A stretch of 64,000 nt of DNA from Shewanella intestini (GTDB lineage: Bacteria; Pseudomonadota; Gammaproteobacteria; Enterobacterales; Shewanellaceae): positions 1 through 64,000 of the forward strand of contig NZ_JAAIKR010000003.1 of assembly GCF_018221465.1 (NCBI RefSeq), written 5' to 3'. Under the pieces are notes generated by a model, which worked only from the letters and a program-made list of their open reading frames with translations, was not told where the DNA came from and searched no databases. This document shows positions 9,522-18,197 of the stretch, piece after piece. Made by a program: the position numbers and the translations under genes. Positions within the stretch are counted from its first letter, which is position 1. Every line of letters starts with the position of its first letter.

Positions 9522-10600
9522 AGGTATTGGTTATTGGCGGCCAAAGCCAGCTAGCGCAATCATTAAAGGCGAGGCTTATTGTTGACGATGGACGATTATT
9601 TGCGCCTGCTTATCAAGATAACGCACCAACTTATGCAATAAATGATAATGCAATTGAGTTTGTGTTTACCAATAAAGCCCAACTCGACATAACCCATGCT
9701 TATAATGTGCAAGCTGCAATTAATGACATTAAACCTCACATTATTATTAATTGCGCAGCATTGACTGATGTAGAACAAGCTGAGCAAATAGACAAGCAAT
9801 CTGATGTTTTTGCTGTTAATGCCGACGGTGTGCAAACACTATCTCAACAATGTAAACGCAATGATATTTTGCTTATTTATCTATCGACAGATTATGTTTT
9901 TGACGGCAATACAAGCAGGCCTTATTTATCAGATGATCCTTGCCAGCCTTTAAATCAATACGGACTGAGCAAGCGACAAGGCGAGCTTAATGCTATCAAT
10001 AGCGGCTGCAGATATGTTGTGATCCGTACGTCTTGGTTATTCAGTGAATTTGGCCAAAACTTTGTTAAATCAATGCTGAGGTTGGGCGGGTTTTACCACG
10101 CTAATGCTTTAGCTAAGCCTCTGAACATTGTTAATGATCAACGCGGCAACCCCACTTATGCCGGGCATCTTGCCGATGCGTTAATTGCGGTTGTTCAGAA
10201 AAATGCCCGTCAATCTGTACCATCAGCGGTTTACCATTTTTCTGACACTGTCGTTTCGCCAGCCTTTTTGCAACAGCAACAGCAACAGCAACAGCATAAA
10301 GCTGATCTGCAAACTCAATCATCATCTGAATGTGAATATATGGATGTTAGCTGGTTTGAATTCGCACAAAGTATATTTCAGTTTGCTGAAATAGAACGTA
10401 ACTCGTTTATTCCACCTGCATTAACCGCGGTATCAACAATTGACTATGTCAAAGCCGTTGGCCAACAAGCTAAAAGGCCTAAATATTCGTCGTTAAATTG
10501 TGACTCTTTTTATGAAACATTTGGCGTGGTAGCGACAGATTGGCGAGTAGGGCTCAAAAAGGTGATCAAAGCTTGTGCTGCTGAAGCTAAAACGGGCTAA
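9518..10600 (+). CDS. rfbD: dTDP-4-dehydrorhamnose reductase
   Basis: Last step of dTDP-L-rhamnose synthesis, an NAD(P)H reductase. The start ATG overlaps the rfbC stop (ATGA at 9518-9521). Family motifs: CAALTDVEQAE, STDYVFDG, YGLSKRQGE (Tyr-x3-Lys), RTSWLFSEFG and VNDQRGNPTYAGHLADAL. At 360 residues it exceeds the usual ~290 because of a Gln-rich insertion (FLQQQQQQQQHKAD and following Ser/Thr/Glu residues) coded by a CAACAG repeat. The dinucleotide loop reads GGQSQLAQSL where the family has GxxGQLG, so two Gly are replaced. Function is uncertain given the state of rfbA and rfbC. Confidence 0.88.
   Translation: MKVLVIGGQSQLAQSLKARLIVDDGRLFAPAYQDNAPTYAINDNAIEFVFTNKAQLDITHAYNVQAAINDIKPHIIINCAALTDVEQAEQIDKQSDVFAVNADGVQTLSQQCKRNDILLIYLSTDYVFDGNTSRPYLSDDPCQPLNQYGLSKRQGELNAINSGCRYVVIRTSWLFSEFGQNFVKSMLRLGGFYHANALAKPLNIVNDQRGNPTYAGHLADALIAVVQKNARQSVPSAVYHFSDTVVSPAFLQQQQQQQQHKADLQTQSSSECEYMDVSWFEFAQSIFQFAEIERNSFIPPALTAVSTIDYVKAVGQQAKRPKYSSLNCDSFYETFGVVATDWRVGLKKVIKACAAEAKTG
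10271..10294 (+). repeat. (CAACAG)4 microsatellite inside rfbD
   Basis: Four exact CAACAG units code for eight consecutive Gln in rfbD. Changes by one unit add or remove two Gln and keep the frame, so this gives length variation, not on/off switching. Confidence 0.9.
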
Positions 10601-10631
10601 TGCTATTTATGTGTTTTGCGTGGAGGGGAGC

Positions 10632-10943
10632 CTAAACCTGCTCGACAATCCGTTGATGTAAGTTATTCCATTGCTCTGGGAACTTGCCATCTAACATATA
10701 TACGAATGCGATAATCTCCGCGATAAGCAAATACAGCTCTTTGGGAATATCTTCTCCTAATTCTAACAACTGTAAAAAATTGCTTAAATTAGGGTCTTTA
10801 TGAATATGAATCCCCGCTTCTTTGGCAAGAGCGATAATTTCTTCAGCTAAAAGGTCTTCGCCTTTTGCCGTCACTTTCGGGGCATTTTTACCGTCGAAGC
10901 TAAGTGCAACGGCTTGTTTTTTACTTTGGTGTTCATCTGCCAT
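10632..10943 (-). CDS. FlhB C-terminal-domain-like protein (stand-alone export switch homologue)
   Basis: A 103-residue soluble protein resembling the part of FlhB/YscU after the autocleavage site: AVALSFDGKNAPKVTAKGEDLLAEEIIALAKEAGIHIHKDPNLS matches the FlhB cytoplasmic domain. The membrane part and the NPTH cleavage motif are absent. Such small FlhB-C homologues occur in many flagellated proteobacteria and can partly stand in for the FlhB C-domain. It is probably cotranscribed with the FliK-like gene 30 bases upstream; AGAAGG precedes its ATG. The pairing of an export-switch domain with a hook-length-like protein suggests they act together, which is inference. Confidence 0.8.
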   Translation of the reverse strand: MADEHQSKKQAVALSFDGKNAPKVTAKGEDLLAEEIIALAKEAGIHIHKDPNLSNFLQLLELGEDIPKELYLLIAEIIAFVYMLDGKFPEQWNNLHQRIVEQV

Positions 10944-10973
10944 GCATTATTGCCTTCTATTACTTACCGGTTA

Positions 10974-13469
10974 TCAAGCGAGCGTTTTTACTAAAAAGTG
11001 ATCGCCTGGTAATAGTGTTGGCGGTATCGGTTTCACTTCAGTTTTAAATTGTCCGGTTGTAAACCCTATCGCGGATATTTTTTGTTTAAAAGCGTCTTGA
11101 AAGTTAACTATTTTATCCAATGTTTGTTGATTATTGCCTTGTACGGTGATGTCTAAAAGCGCATTGCGTTTGTGGGCAATAACAATCAATGAACCTTGGG
11201 TAATATTAAATTTTAGTTGTAAACGCCAGCCTTTTTTATTGTCATCGTCATCTTTTTTTTGTTCAAACTTGCCTTCAAATTGCTCTTGTTTTTGATTAAT
11301 AGAATAGGGCATCGCAAAGTACCACGTTGGCGCTTGATTTGGATCAGAGCTAGCTTGTTGATACAAGCTCACGCTGTGACTTAATTGCCCTAAGCTGTCT
11401 AAGGTACCTGCTTTATCTAGCCCCGTCATTAATGCGCTAGCATGGGCCAACTTGCCAACTGCAGCGGTTTGTAGCTTTTGGATATGAGCGGCGAGTTTAG
11501 TCGATATTTTGTTATTTTGATTTTGCGCCCTAACACCTAACAATAACTGAAATAAGGTAGTAATTGCGCTGCCACTGACCAAAGGCGTTGTAGCCGAAGA
11601 AGGGTGCGAGACTTGTAATGCAGCCAAACTATGAAGCTCTGCTTGTAGTAATTGCGGCTCAGCTAAACTGGTTAGCGGTTTAGGTGCTATTTGCGGCAAT
11701 AACTTTAATAGTTCGGTGGCTAAATTGACTTTCGCTGTTGCAACTTGAGTGTTATCGCTTGGGAGCGTACCAGCTTTAGTTAATGCTTTTGCAAGTACGT
11801 CAATCGGGCTGCTGTCGGTGGTTTTAGCTTGATAACTTGGGCCAATAATCCCTTCTTTTGCATTACCTAATATGTTTTTGTCCGCTGCAGATGTTTGTTG
11901 ATTAGCTTGAGTAGTTTGCACTTCAGCAGACATTCTTTTAATACTTGCCATTGATAAGCCGTTGGTTAATGGCGCTGCAGTATTTTTTGCCGCGTCAGTG
12001 TTTCCATTCGCTGAATTGGCATTTGATGCGCCGGCTTTATCTGTTGGCAGTATTGGCGCTGTTGTTTGGCTGCTATTGGATTTTGCTGTGGCTTTAGCTG
12101 CAAGTTGGTTAAGGTTATTTGTCAGTTCAGCTTGCGGGTTTTTAACGGTTGATTGAAGCTCTTTTACTGCTTGGTTAGCTAATTTGCTGTCAGATTGATT
12201 TTGAGGTGTCACTTGCGCAATTGACGCGTTGGCCGACTTTGTTGAGCTATTAGCCGCATTGGCATTATTTGATGCAGTGCCTGCTTTATTGTCCTGGTTA
12301 AGCGGAATTGATTCGAGTTTTTTAAATAATTGCGCCAGTAATTGCCCAGGCTCATTTTTGGTGATAACGAGGTTAGTTGCACCGTTTAATTGGGTAGTGG
12401 CGGCTTGTTTAGGGGTGAGCTCAACATCAACCGTGCCTAACACTTTGGTGAGCTCTAGTACCAGTCTTTGGGGCTGCGCAGCTATTTTTGCTAAGTATTC
12501 GCCCGATTGAATCCGTGGTTGGCTATCTAACTTGATATTAGGGCCGTCAGCAAACTGTAATGTGTTGGCGCTAATTTGCGATAACGGCAACGGATAACCT
12601 TGAGGGCGAGAGGCTAAATTACTCAGTTGAGCGCTTGATACGCCATTTTGTTGGGCAAGCTCAGACAATGCTTGAGGCATTTTTAGTTGCACGCTTTGCG
12701 CCAGCATAATTAATTGGCTTGCAATGGGTTTGGCCGTAGTCGTTGTTGAACTTGCCCCCGCTTGTGCTTCCTTGGCAATTTGTTGACTTGCCATGGTTTG
12801 TTTTAACGCATCGGCGGTGATGGCTTTTATTTGCTGTTGAGTGAGCACCACACTGGCGGCTTTATTGAGCTGTTTAGCTTGTTCATGATTAAGCTTTACA
12901 TCAAAATCTTGCCCTTGCACGCTAACTTGTGGCCTAGCGGATACGGCTGGCTGTGGTGGGGTTTGGGGGGCACTTTTGGGATTAGTCGTTTGATTAGTGC
13001 TTTGGTTATTAGCAGCTTGAGTGCTTGGGTCACTATTGGTTTGCGTTTGCATCGCTTGAGATGGCGTATTTGATGTATTACCACGAGTAATTTGTACCTT
13101 GGTTACATGCGCTAATTGTTTATCTAATTGTTCAAGCTGTTTAAGGTTATTTACTTGGGTGTCAACGGTTGCTGGCGTATTTGTACTTTGGCGCGGGGCA
13201 TTGGCTTGCGACCCATGATTTTGGTTGCTAGCGCTTGAAAGAGCTTGTTGAGAGGCATGTTGTTGTGCGCTAAGTTGGCTATTTTGCTGTGCAAGACTTG
13301 CCGATGATGATGCTGTTTGGGTATTTGTTTGAGCGCCAGTAATATTTGTTTTTCCACCTGAGGTCAATCTATTAGGTGAGACATGTTGCGCGTTATCGTT
13401 TCCTGTCTTTCTCACCGTGGCTGTTTTGTCAGCTGTGGTTTTTGATATAGAGGGACGAAATGGGCTCAT
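10974..13469 (-). CDS. FliK-like protein with Flg_hook-type C-terminus, low-complexity N-terminus
   Basis: An 831-residue protein. Residues ~1-600 are low-complexity, rich in Asn, Gln, Thr, Ser and Ala, with no fixed fold expected. The last ~100 residues (WRLQLKFNITQGSLIVIAHK, then VNFQDAFKQKISAIGFTTGQ) resemble the Flg_hook domain (PF02120) of FliK hook-length regulators. The ATG at 13469 has AGGAAG 5 bases upstream. It lies beside the FlhB-C-like gene and away from the fliK-P operon at 59-64 kb, which has its own FliK. It is therefore a second FliK-type protein, perhaps with a role in export-specificity control. Similarity is judged by eye and concerns only the C-terminus. Confidence 0.7.
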   Translation of the reverse strand: MSPFRPSISKTTADKTATVRKTGNDNAQHVSPNRLTSGGKTNITGAQTNTQTASSSASLAQQNSQLSAQQHASQQALSSASNQNHGSQANAPRQSTNTPATVDTQVNNLKQLEQLDKQLAHVTKVQITRGNTSNTPSQAMQTQTNSDPSTQAANNQSTNQTTNPKSAPQTPPQPAVSARPQVSVQGQDFDVKLNHEQAKQLNKAASVVLTQQQIKAITADALKQTMASQQIAKEAQAGASSTTTTAKPIASQLIMLAQSVQLKMPQALSELAQQNGVSSAQLSNLASRPQGYPLPLSQISANTLQFADGPNIKLDSQPRIQSGEYLAKIAAQPQRLVLELTKVLGTVDVELTPKQAATTQLNGATNLVITKNEPGQLLAQLFKKLESIPLNQDNKAGTASNNANAANSSTKSANASIAQVTPQNQSDSKLANQAVKELQSTVKNPQAELTNNLNQLAAKATAKSNSSQTTAPILPTDKAGASNANSANGNTDAAKNTAAPLTNGLSMASIKRMSAEVQTTQANQQTSAADKNILGNAKEGIIGPSYQAKTTDSSPIDVLAKALTKAGTLPSDNTQVATAKVNLATELLKLLPQIAPKPLTSLAEPQLLQAELHSLAALQVSHPSSATTPLVSGSAITTLFQLLLGVRAQNQNNKISTKLAAHIQKLQTAAVGKLAHASALMTGLDKAGTLDSLGQLSHSVSLYQQASSDPNQAPTWYFAMPYSINQKQEQFEGKFEQKKDDDDNKKGWRLQLKFNITQGSLIVIAHKRNALLDITVQGNNQQTLDKIVNFQDAFKQKISAIGFTTGQFKTEVKPIPPTLLPGDHFLVKTLA

Positions 13470-13993
13470 GTGACTTCCTAGTTAACTTGCACGCCTTAAA
13501 CACGGGATTTATTTTAACTCAATGCACTGTTGTCGGCATTAATGAGTTTGAGATAAGCATCAAAATGATAATTAATGTTTTGCATCCGCTTTTTTCAAGC
13601 GTATCCTTGCACATCTTAAAATTAGCCCTAACCGACAATTGTCATTGATTTGTTCTCTAGCATATTTCGTTTGGCTATCTTTAAGCTACCCTTTAACCCA
13701 TGTGTGGGCTCTTGGGTTGTAAAATCGGCCAAATTATCGAGAATGCTTGGTTAATATAATACGAAGTGATAATGGCTACCGACATATAGTCAGTATCGAC
13801 TTGAGAAAAAATTGCTTTAACAAAAAGACTGGCGCGTGTTGATCTTTCTAGCTGATTTTAACCGCGTAAGATCAACATGACCTAATATGCAGTTTATTAC
13901 GTACAAGTTGTTATCTGCCATAGTTTTGGTTTATATCAGTTTTTCTGGGCGATTAAAAAGCCCAAAGTCTTAGTCAATTTATAAGAGATGTAT
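13470..13993. other. Intergenic region upstream of mlaA
   Basis: The 524 bases hold divergent promoters. A 62-codon frame at 13460-13648 has no ribosome binding site and overlaps the start of the FliK-like gene, so it is not called. The main structure is the inverted repeat described separately at 13837-13877. Confidence 0.4.
13837..13877. promoter_or_regulatory. Perfect 10-bp inverted repeat (TGTTGATCTT ... AAGATCAACA)
   Basis: TGTTGATCTT (13837-13846) and AAGATCAACA (13868-13877) are exact inverse copies separated by 21 bases, about 117 bases before mlaA. There is no following T run, so it is not a usual terminator. It could be a bipartite operator or an RNA hairpin in the mlaA leader. Confidence 0.5.
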
Positions 13994-14794
13994 ATGAAGT
14001 TTGTCAGGATATTGTTTTCTTCACTTACCTTACTTGCAGCCTTGTTTGCGCTACCCGTTCATGCTGAAAAAATAGCTGACGCTCCCCATGCTGAGCAAGC
14101 AACAACGCCACTTGTTGCTGAGGTTGTCTACAACGATGACCGCGATCCTTTTGAAGGGTTTAACCGCGCCATGTGGGACTTTAATTATCATTACCTTGAT
14201 AAATACCTTTTGCGCCCTGTCGCTCATGGTTATCAAGACTATGTGCCGATGCCCGTGAAAACGGGGGTAAACAACTTTATATTAAATTTTGACGAGCCAA
14301 GTTCGTTGGTCAATAACGCACTTCAAGGTAAATGGGGCTGGGCGGCTAATGCTGGTGGACGCTTTACAATTAACACAACGGTTGGGCTATTAGGGATTGT
14401 TGATGTTGCCGATATGATGGGCTTGGCGCGCAAACAAGATGCTTTTAACGAAGTGTTAGGGTATTACGGCGTGCCCAATGGACCTTATTTTATGGCACCG
14501 TTTTTCGGCCCTTACGTCACCAGAGAAATCACGACAGATTGGGTTGATGGTCTATACTTTCCTCTATCAGAATTTACTTTTTGGCAATCAATCCTTAAAT
14601 GGGGCCTGAAAAGCATTCATTCTCGCGCAGCGGCCATTGATCAAGAACGGTTATTAGACAACGCACTCGACCCATACACTTTTGTAAAAGAAGCATTTTT
14701 ACAACGCATGGACTACAAGGTTTATGATGGCCTTCCCCCTTCAAATAATGAAGATGATGCATTGTTAGATGAATATATGGACGAGTTAGATTAG
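13994..14794 (+). CDS. mlaA: MlaA (VacJ) family protein of phospholipid retrograde transport
   Basis: MlaA sits in the inner leaflet of the outer membrane with porins and removes misplaced phospholipids, passing them to MlaC. The signature DPFEGFNRAMWDFNYHYLDKYLLRPVAHGY is complete and is followed by NNFILNFDEPSSLVNNALQG and GYYGVPNGPYFMAPFFGP. The ATG at 13994 has AAGAGA six bases upstream; the ATG at 13988 has no usable spacing. The protein is 266 residues. The signal sequence ends LPVHAEK and shows no lipobox Cys, so unlike E. coli MlaA it may not be a lipoprotein. mlaBCDEF are elsewhere. The response regulator gene follows after 36 bases. Confidence 0.92.
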   Translation: MKFVRILFSSLTLLAALFALPVHAEKIADAPHAEQATTPLVAEVVYNDDRDPFEGFNRAMWDFNYHYLDKYLLRPVAHGYQDYVPMPVKTGVNNFILNFDEPSSLVNNALQGKWGWAANAGGRFTINTTVGLLGIVDVADMMGLARKQDAFNEVLGYYGVPNGPYFMAPFFGPYVTREITTDWVDGLYFPLSEFTFWQSILKWGLKSIHSRAAAIDQERLLDNALDPYTFVKEAFLQRMDYKVYDGLPPSNNEDDALLDEYMDELD

Positions 14795-14830
14795 AGGAGC
14801 TGCTCTGAATCATTCTCTGGGAGTTGTTTT

Positions 14831-15952
14831 ATGGCGCTAACAGATGTTGCAGTACTTTTAGTGGAAGACGACCCCGTATTTCGTCAACTTGTTGCTGATT
14901 TCCTTGCAGCCCAAGGGGCGGTGGTTAATATTGCCAATGATGGCGAGCAAGGGGTCGACCTGTTTAACCGTCAACACTTTGATATTGTTATCGCAGATTT
15001 ATGCATGCCCGTCGTTGGGGGCTTAGATATGCTAAAACAAATGGTTGATATTAACCCGGCGATCCCTGCCATTGTTATCTCAGGTAACGACGCCATGGCC
15101 GATGTGGTCGAAGCGCTACGCATTGGCGCAAGTGATTACTTGGTCAAACCGGTTACCGACTTATTTATGATTGAACAAGCCGTTGAGCAGGCGCTGCTTA
15201 CTGGCACAAAAGCCGTTGAGCAGCACGTTGCGCCACAAAGCACTGAACTTATCGACCTTTCATACCAAGAATTAAATGACAATCTGTTGTTACTTGAACA
15301 AAGTGCCGAAGCGGCTAAAAGTGTGCAGCAACAGTTATTTCCAAGCTCTGCTATTGAATACCCCCAAGCACTTATCCACTATACCTTGTATAAAAACAAT
15401 GATGTTAGTGCTTACTTCATCGACTCGACCATGGTGGGGGACAAACACCTTATACTGTATATGGCGCACTTTATGCCAGAAGATAACAGCGCCGCCTTTG
15501 GTTGTGTGTTATTGCGAAGTTTTGTCAATCAACAACTAAAGCGCTATCGAAATGGTCAAAGTCACACCTTAATTCGACCTGCTGAAATGCTTGAATACTT
15601 AAATGAGCGCATGGTTAATTCAGGTTTACATATTTTGATGGACATTATTTATGTGTGTTTAGACGTTAGTGAGTATCGCATTAGCATTGCTCAGTCGGGC
15701 AAGGGCTTACGTTGTTACTTACGCAATGAAATGGGACTAACACCGTTAGCCATTCCTGATACTGCCCCCATTGGTTTCCCTTCTTGGTATCAACCGAGTA
15801 TTCAGTTTCGTCATTTATCGATAGGTGAGCAGCTATGTATTGGTACTCATCAAGTTGAGCACAAGCAAGCGTTACTTGAAAATCAGTTTGAAGGGCTTAT
15901 TTTTGATAATAAGATAAAAGCAGGCGGGTTTATGCAGCTTGAGTGCGAGTAA
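14831..15952 (+). CDS. RssB-like response regulator with degenerate PP2C-type C-terminal domain
   Basis: A 373-residue regulator. The receiver (1-120) has the acidic pocket VEDD, phospho-acceptor Asp56 (IADLCMP) and Lys106 (YLVKP). A helical linker (145-170, LLLEQSAEAAKSVQQQLFP) resembles the signalling helix before SpoIIE-type phosphatases. The C-terminal part keeps that fold pattern (FGCVLLRSFVNQQL, MDIIYVCLDVSEYRISIAQSGKGLR), but GGDFYD-type metal ligands are missing (VSAYFID and YMAHFMPEDN in their place). This is the pattern of RssB, the adaptor that delivers RpoS to ClpXP, so a role in RpoS or stress control is likely but unproven. GGGAG precedes the ATG; mlaA is just upstream. Confidence 0.78.
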   Translation: MALTDVAVLLVEDDPVFRQLVADFLAAQGAVVNIANDGEQGVDLFNRQHFDIVIADLCMPVVGGLDMLKQMVDINPAIPAIVISGNDAMADVVEALRIGASDYLVKPVTDLFMIEQAVEQALLTGTKAVEQHVAPQSTELIDLSYQELNDNLLLLEQSAEAAKSVQQQLFPSSAIEYPQALIHYTLYKNNDVSAYFIDSTMVGDKHLILYMAHFMPEDNSAAFGCVLLRSFVNQQLKRYRNGQSHTLIRPAEMLEYLNERMVNSGLHILMDIIYVCLDVSEYRISIAQSGKGLRCYLRNEMGLTPLAIPDTAPIGFPSWYQPSIQFRHLSIGEQLCIGTHQVEHKQALLENQFEGLIFDNKIKAGGFMQLECE

Positions 15953-16032
15953 CATTAACTGGTTATCTTAACGCAAGCGTGTTTTTTAAATGTAGATGAC
16001 AGATGACAGCGTATTGATAAATAGCGAGCAAT

Positions 16033-16058
16033 AAAAAATCCCCGAAAGGGGATTTTTT
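16033..16058. terminator. Bidirectional rho-independent terminator
   Basis: AAAAAATCCCC (16033-16043), loop GAAA, GGGGATTTTTT (16048-16058) form a perfect 11-bp stem with a stable GAAA tetraloop between two convergent genes. Confidence 0.93.
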
Positions 16059-16085
16059 ATTGAAGTAACTTAAGCCGTTAACTTA

Positions 16086-17591
16086 TTAACGTTTAATTGC
16101 TTCGTGTTCCGCAGTCACTGCCATTTCTTCTTCTAAGGCTTTTTCTTCACTTTCAGTATGGCCTTCAGCGCCATGCATCCAATCAACTAATTTATCAGCC
16201 ATAAAGTACAAAATGATACCTGAAATGGTTGCTGTAATTGCAATACCAGAAAAAATAGCCATTGCATTAGCAAGTTGCTCTTCTTTTTCGCCACCGTGAC
16301 CAATAAATGAACCCACGATACCGCCAACTTTGTTTGCTACTGCAATAAATAAGAACCAAGTACCCATCAATAATGAAGCAATACGCAGTGGCGCTAATTT
16401 AGTCACCATAGACAAGCCAATAGGTGATAAACATAATTCACCCATAGTATGGAAGAAGTATGCGCCGACTAACCACCACATGCTTGATTTAGCACTTGCG
16501 TCACCATCCATTTGCATTACTGCGCCAATCATGAATAGGAAACCAACAGCTAATAGGAATAAACCTAAAGCAAATTTCACTGGTGAGTTTGGCTCACTTT
16601 TACCTAAACGAATCCAGATAGAGGCAATAACAGGGGCAAATACCACAATGAAAATAGCATTTAATGATTGGAAGTAAGTCGTTGGTACTTCCCAGCCACC
16701 GATCATACGGTCAGTAAACTCGTTAGTGAACAAGTTCATCAAGCCGCCTGCTTGTTCAAAGCCCGCCCAGAAGATAACGGTAAACAGACCCATTACCATA
16801 ATAACTTTAATGCGGTCGCGTTCAATTTGAGTGAGTGGTTCTTTACGTAATTCACCTTTGGCTTCATTTTTTTGTTTTTCTAATTTAGCCGCTGGAATGG
16901 TACCAATATCACCGAGTAAACGCTGTGCAAAGAAGAATTGGATAATGAGTGAAGCGACCATACCAATACCTGCGCACAAGAAACCGGCTTGCCAGTCATT
17001 GACAAAAATTTCTTTACCGTCAATAACCGTGTGGTGACCAAATGCAGTATAAGCCCAAGCAACAATAATACCTGAAAGCGCGGCACCAACGTTGATACCC
17101 ATATAGAAGATGGTGAATGCACCGTCACGGCGGTGATCGCCTTCTTCGTATAAGTCACCTACCATGGTAGAAATGTTTGGCTTAAATAAGCCATTACCAA
17201 TAATAAGAGTACCAAGACCGATATAAAACAATGTTGTTTCAAGACCTGGGAACCAGTCATGAGGGGCTGCTAGGGTAAATTGCCCTAGTGCCATCAAGAA
17301 ACCACCAATATAAATAGATTTACGTTGACCAAGATAATTATCTGCTAACCAGCCACCAACGAGTGGGGTTAAGTAAACAAGGCCTGTAAAGGTGCCATAT
17401 AGCGACAATGCGTCGGCTTGTGTCCAGCCAAGTCCGCTACCACCTTGTGATTCAACTTTATCGACCAGATATAACACCAAAATTGCGCGCATGGCGTAAT
17501 AACTGAAACGTTCCCATAATTCGGTTGTGAATAAGAGGAACAATCCTTTTGGATGACCAAGTATCGTACCTGGTGCTTTTGCTTCACTCAT
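16086..17591 (-). CDS. POT/PTR family proton-coupled di/tripeptide transporter
   Basis: A 501-residue major-facilitator protein of the proton-dependent oligopeptide transporter family, importing di- and tripeptides. The family signature ELWERFSYYAMRAILVLYL (ExxERFxYY, proton coupling) is in helix 1, and FTIFYMGINVGAALSGIIVAW is the PTR2 signature in helix 5. About 14 hydrophobic segments are visible. A Glu-rich cytoplasmic tail (ESEEKALEEEMAVTAEHEAIKR) ends the protein. The ATG at 17591 is preceded by a GGAAG-type site; the GTG at 17603 lies on top of it and is less likely. It stands alone. Peptide uptake fits a heterotrophic marine bacterium. Confidence 0.93.
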   Translation of the reverse strand: MSEAKAPGTILGHPKGLFLLFTTELWERFSYYAMRAILVLYLVDKVESQGGSGLGWTQADALSLYGTFTGLVYLTPLVGGWLADNYLGQRKSIYIGGFLMALGQFTLAAPHDWFPGLETTLFYIGLGTLIIGNGLFKPNISTMVGDLYEEGDHRRDGAFTIFYMGINVGAALSGIIVAWAYTAFGHHTVIDGKEIFVNDWQAGFLCAGIGMVASLIIQFFFAQRLLGDIGTIPAAKLEKQKNEAKGELRKEPLTQIERDRIKVIMVMGLFTVIFWAGFEQAGGLMNLFTNEFTDRMIGGWEVPTTYFQSLNAIFIVVFAPVIASIWIRLGKSEPNSPVKFALGLFLLAVGFLFMIGAVMQMDGDASAKSSMWWLVGAYFFHTMGELCLSPIGLSMVTKLAPLRIASLLMGTWFLFIAVANKVGGIVGSFIGHGGEKEEQLANAMAIFSGIAITATISGIILYFMADKLVDWMHGAEGHTESEEKALEEEMAVTAEHEAIKR

Positions 17592-18197
17592 TAAGTCTTC
17601 CACCTTAAGCTTGTGATTGCCTGCAAAAATTTGCAGAGATTGTTTGTTTGCAAAATGCGACTGTTAATGAAGACATAATGAAATGTGAATAACATTTGTA
17701 TCAACACCAAAGAGCGCTTAATTGTTTATTTTTTATATTAATTAACTTCTTTTGAGGCAAAAATGCCATCAAACATAAAAAAGTTAACCTTATATACCCT
17801 TTTAATAGCGGTAAAGTCAATGTTGATAAGGCTCAGGGCAAGGGTGAAGTAAGATTAATTTGTAAATAAAATCGACACTTAACGGTGTTTTTAGAGAGGT
17901 TAGTTGTTAACTGAGCCGAATAAAGCGCACTCATGTTTTGGTCGCTACCGTCGATAACTTATGCATCACTATGGTTTGCCTGCACAGATATTTCATTATG
18001 CGGGTAAATGTTAAATATATTTTACGAAATGGTGATAAGTGTTTAAAATGTATCGGGCTTTAAGTCGTCTTTTTGGGGAGATGTTCCGTTGTGAATCTCC
18101 TATGTGACAAATCCTTTCATCAGCAGCACTTATTTGAATTTACGTACTTTAAAGAGTAGAAAATATCGATGATGAACTGCATCATTTGGGAGTTGGT
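17592..18197. other. Divergent intergenic region POT transporter / OmpA-like gene
   Basis: A 606-base AT-rich gap. It must hold the promoters of both flanking genes. A short inverted repeat (GGAGAT 18077-18082, ATCTCC 18095-18100) lies about 100 bases before the OmpA-like gene. I see no credible reading frame, terminator or complete CRP/FNR box. Confidence 0.4.
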
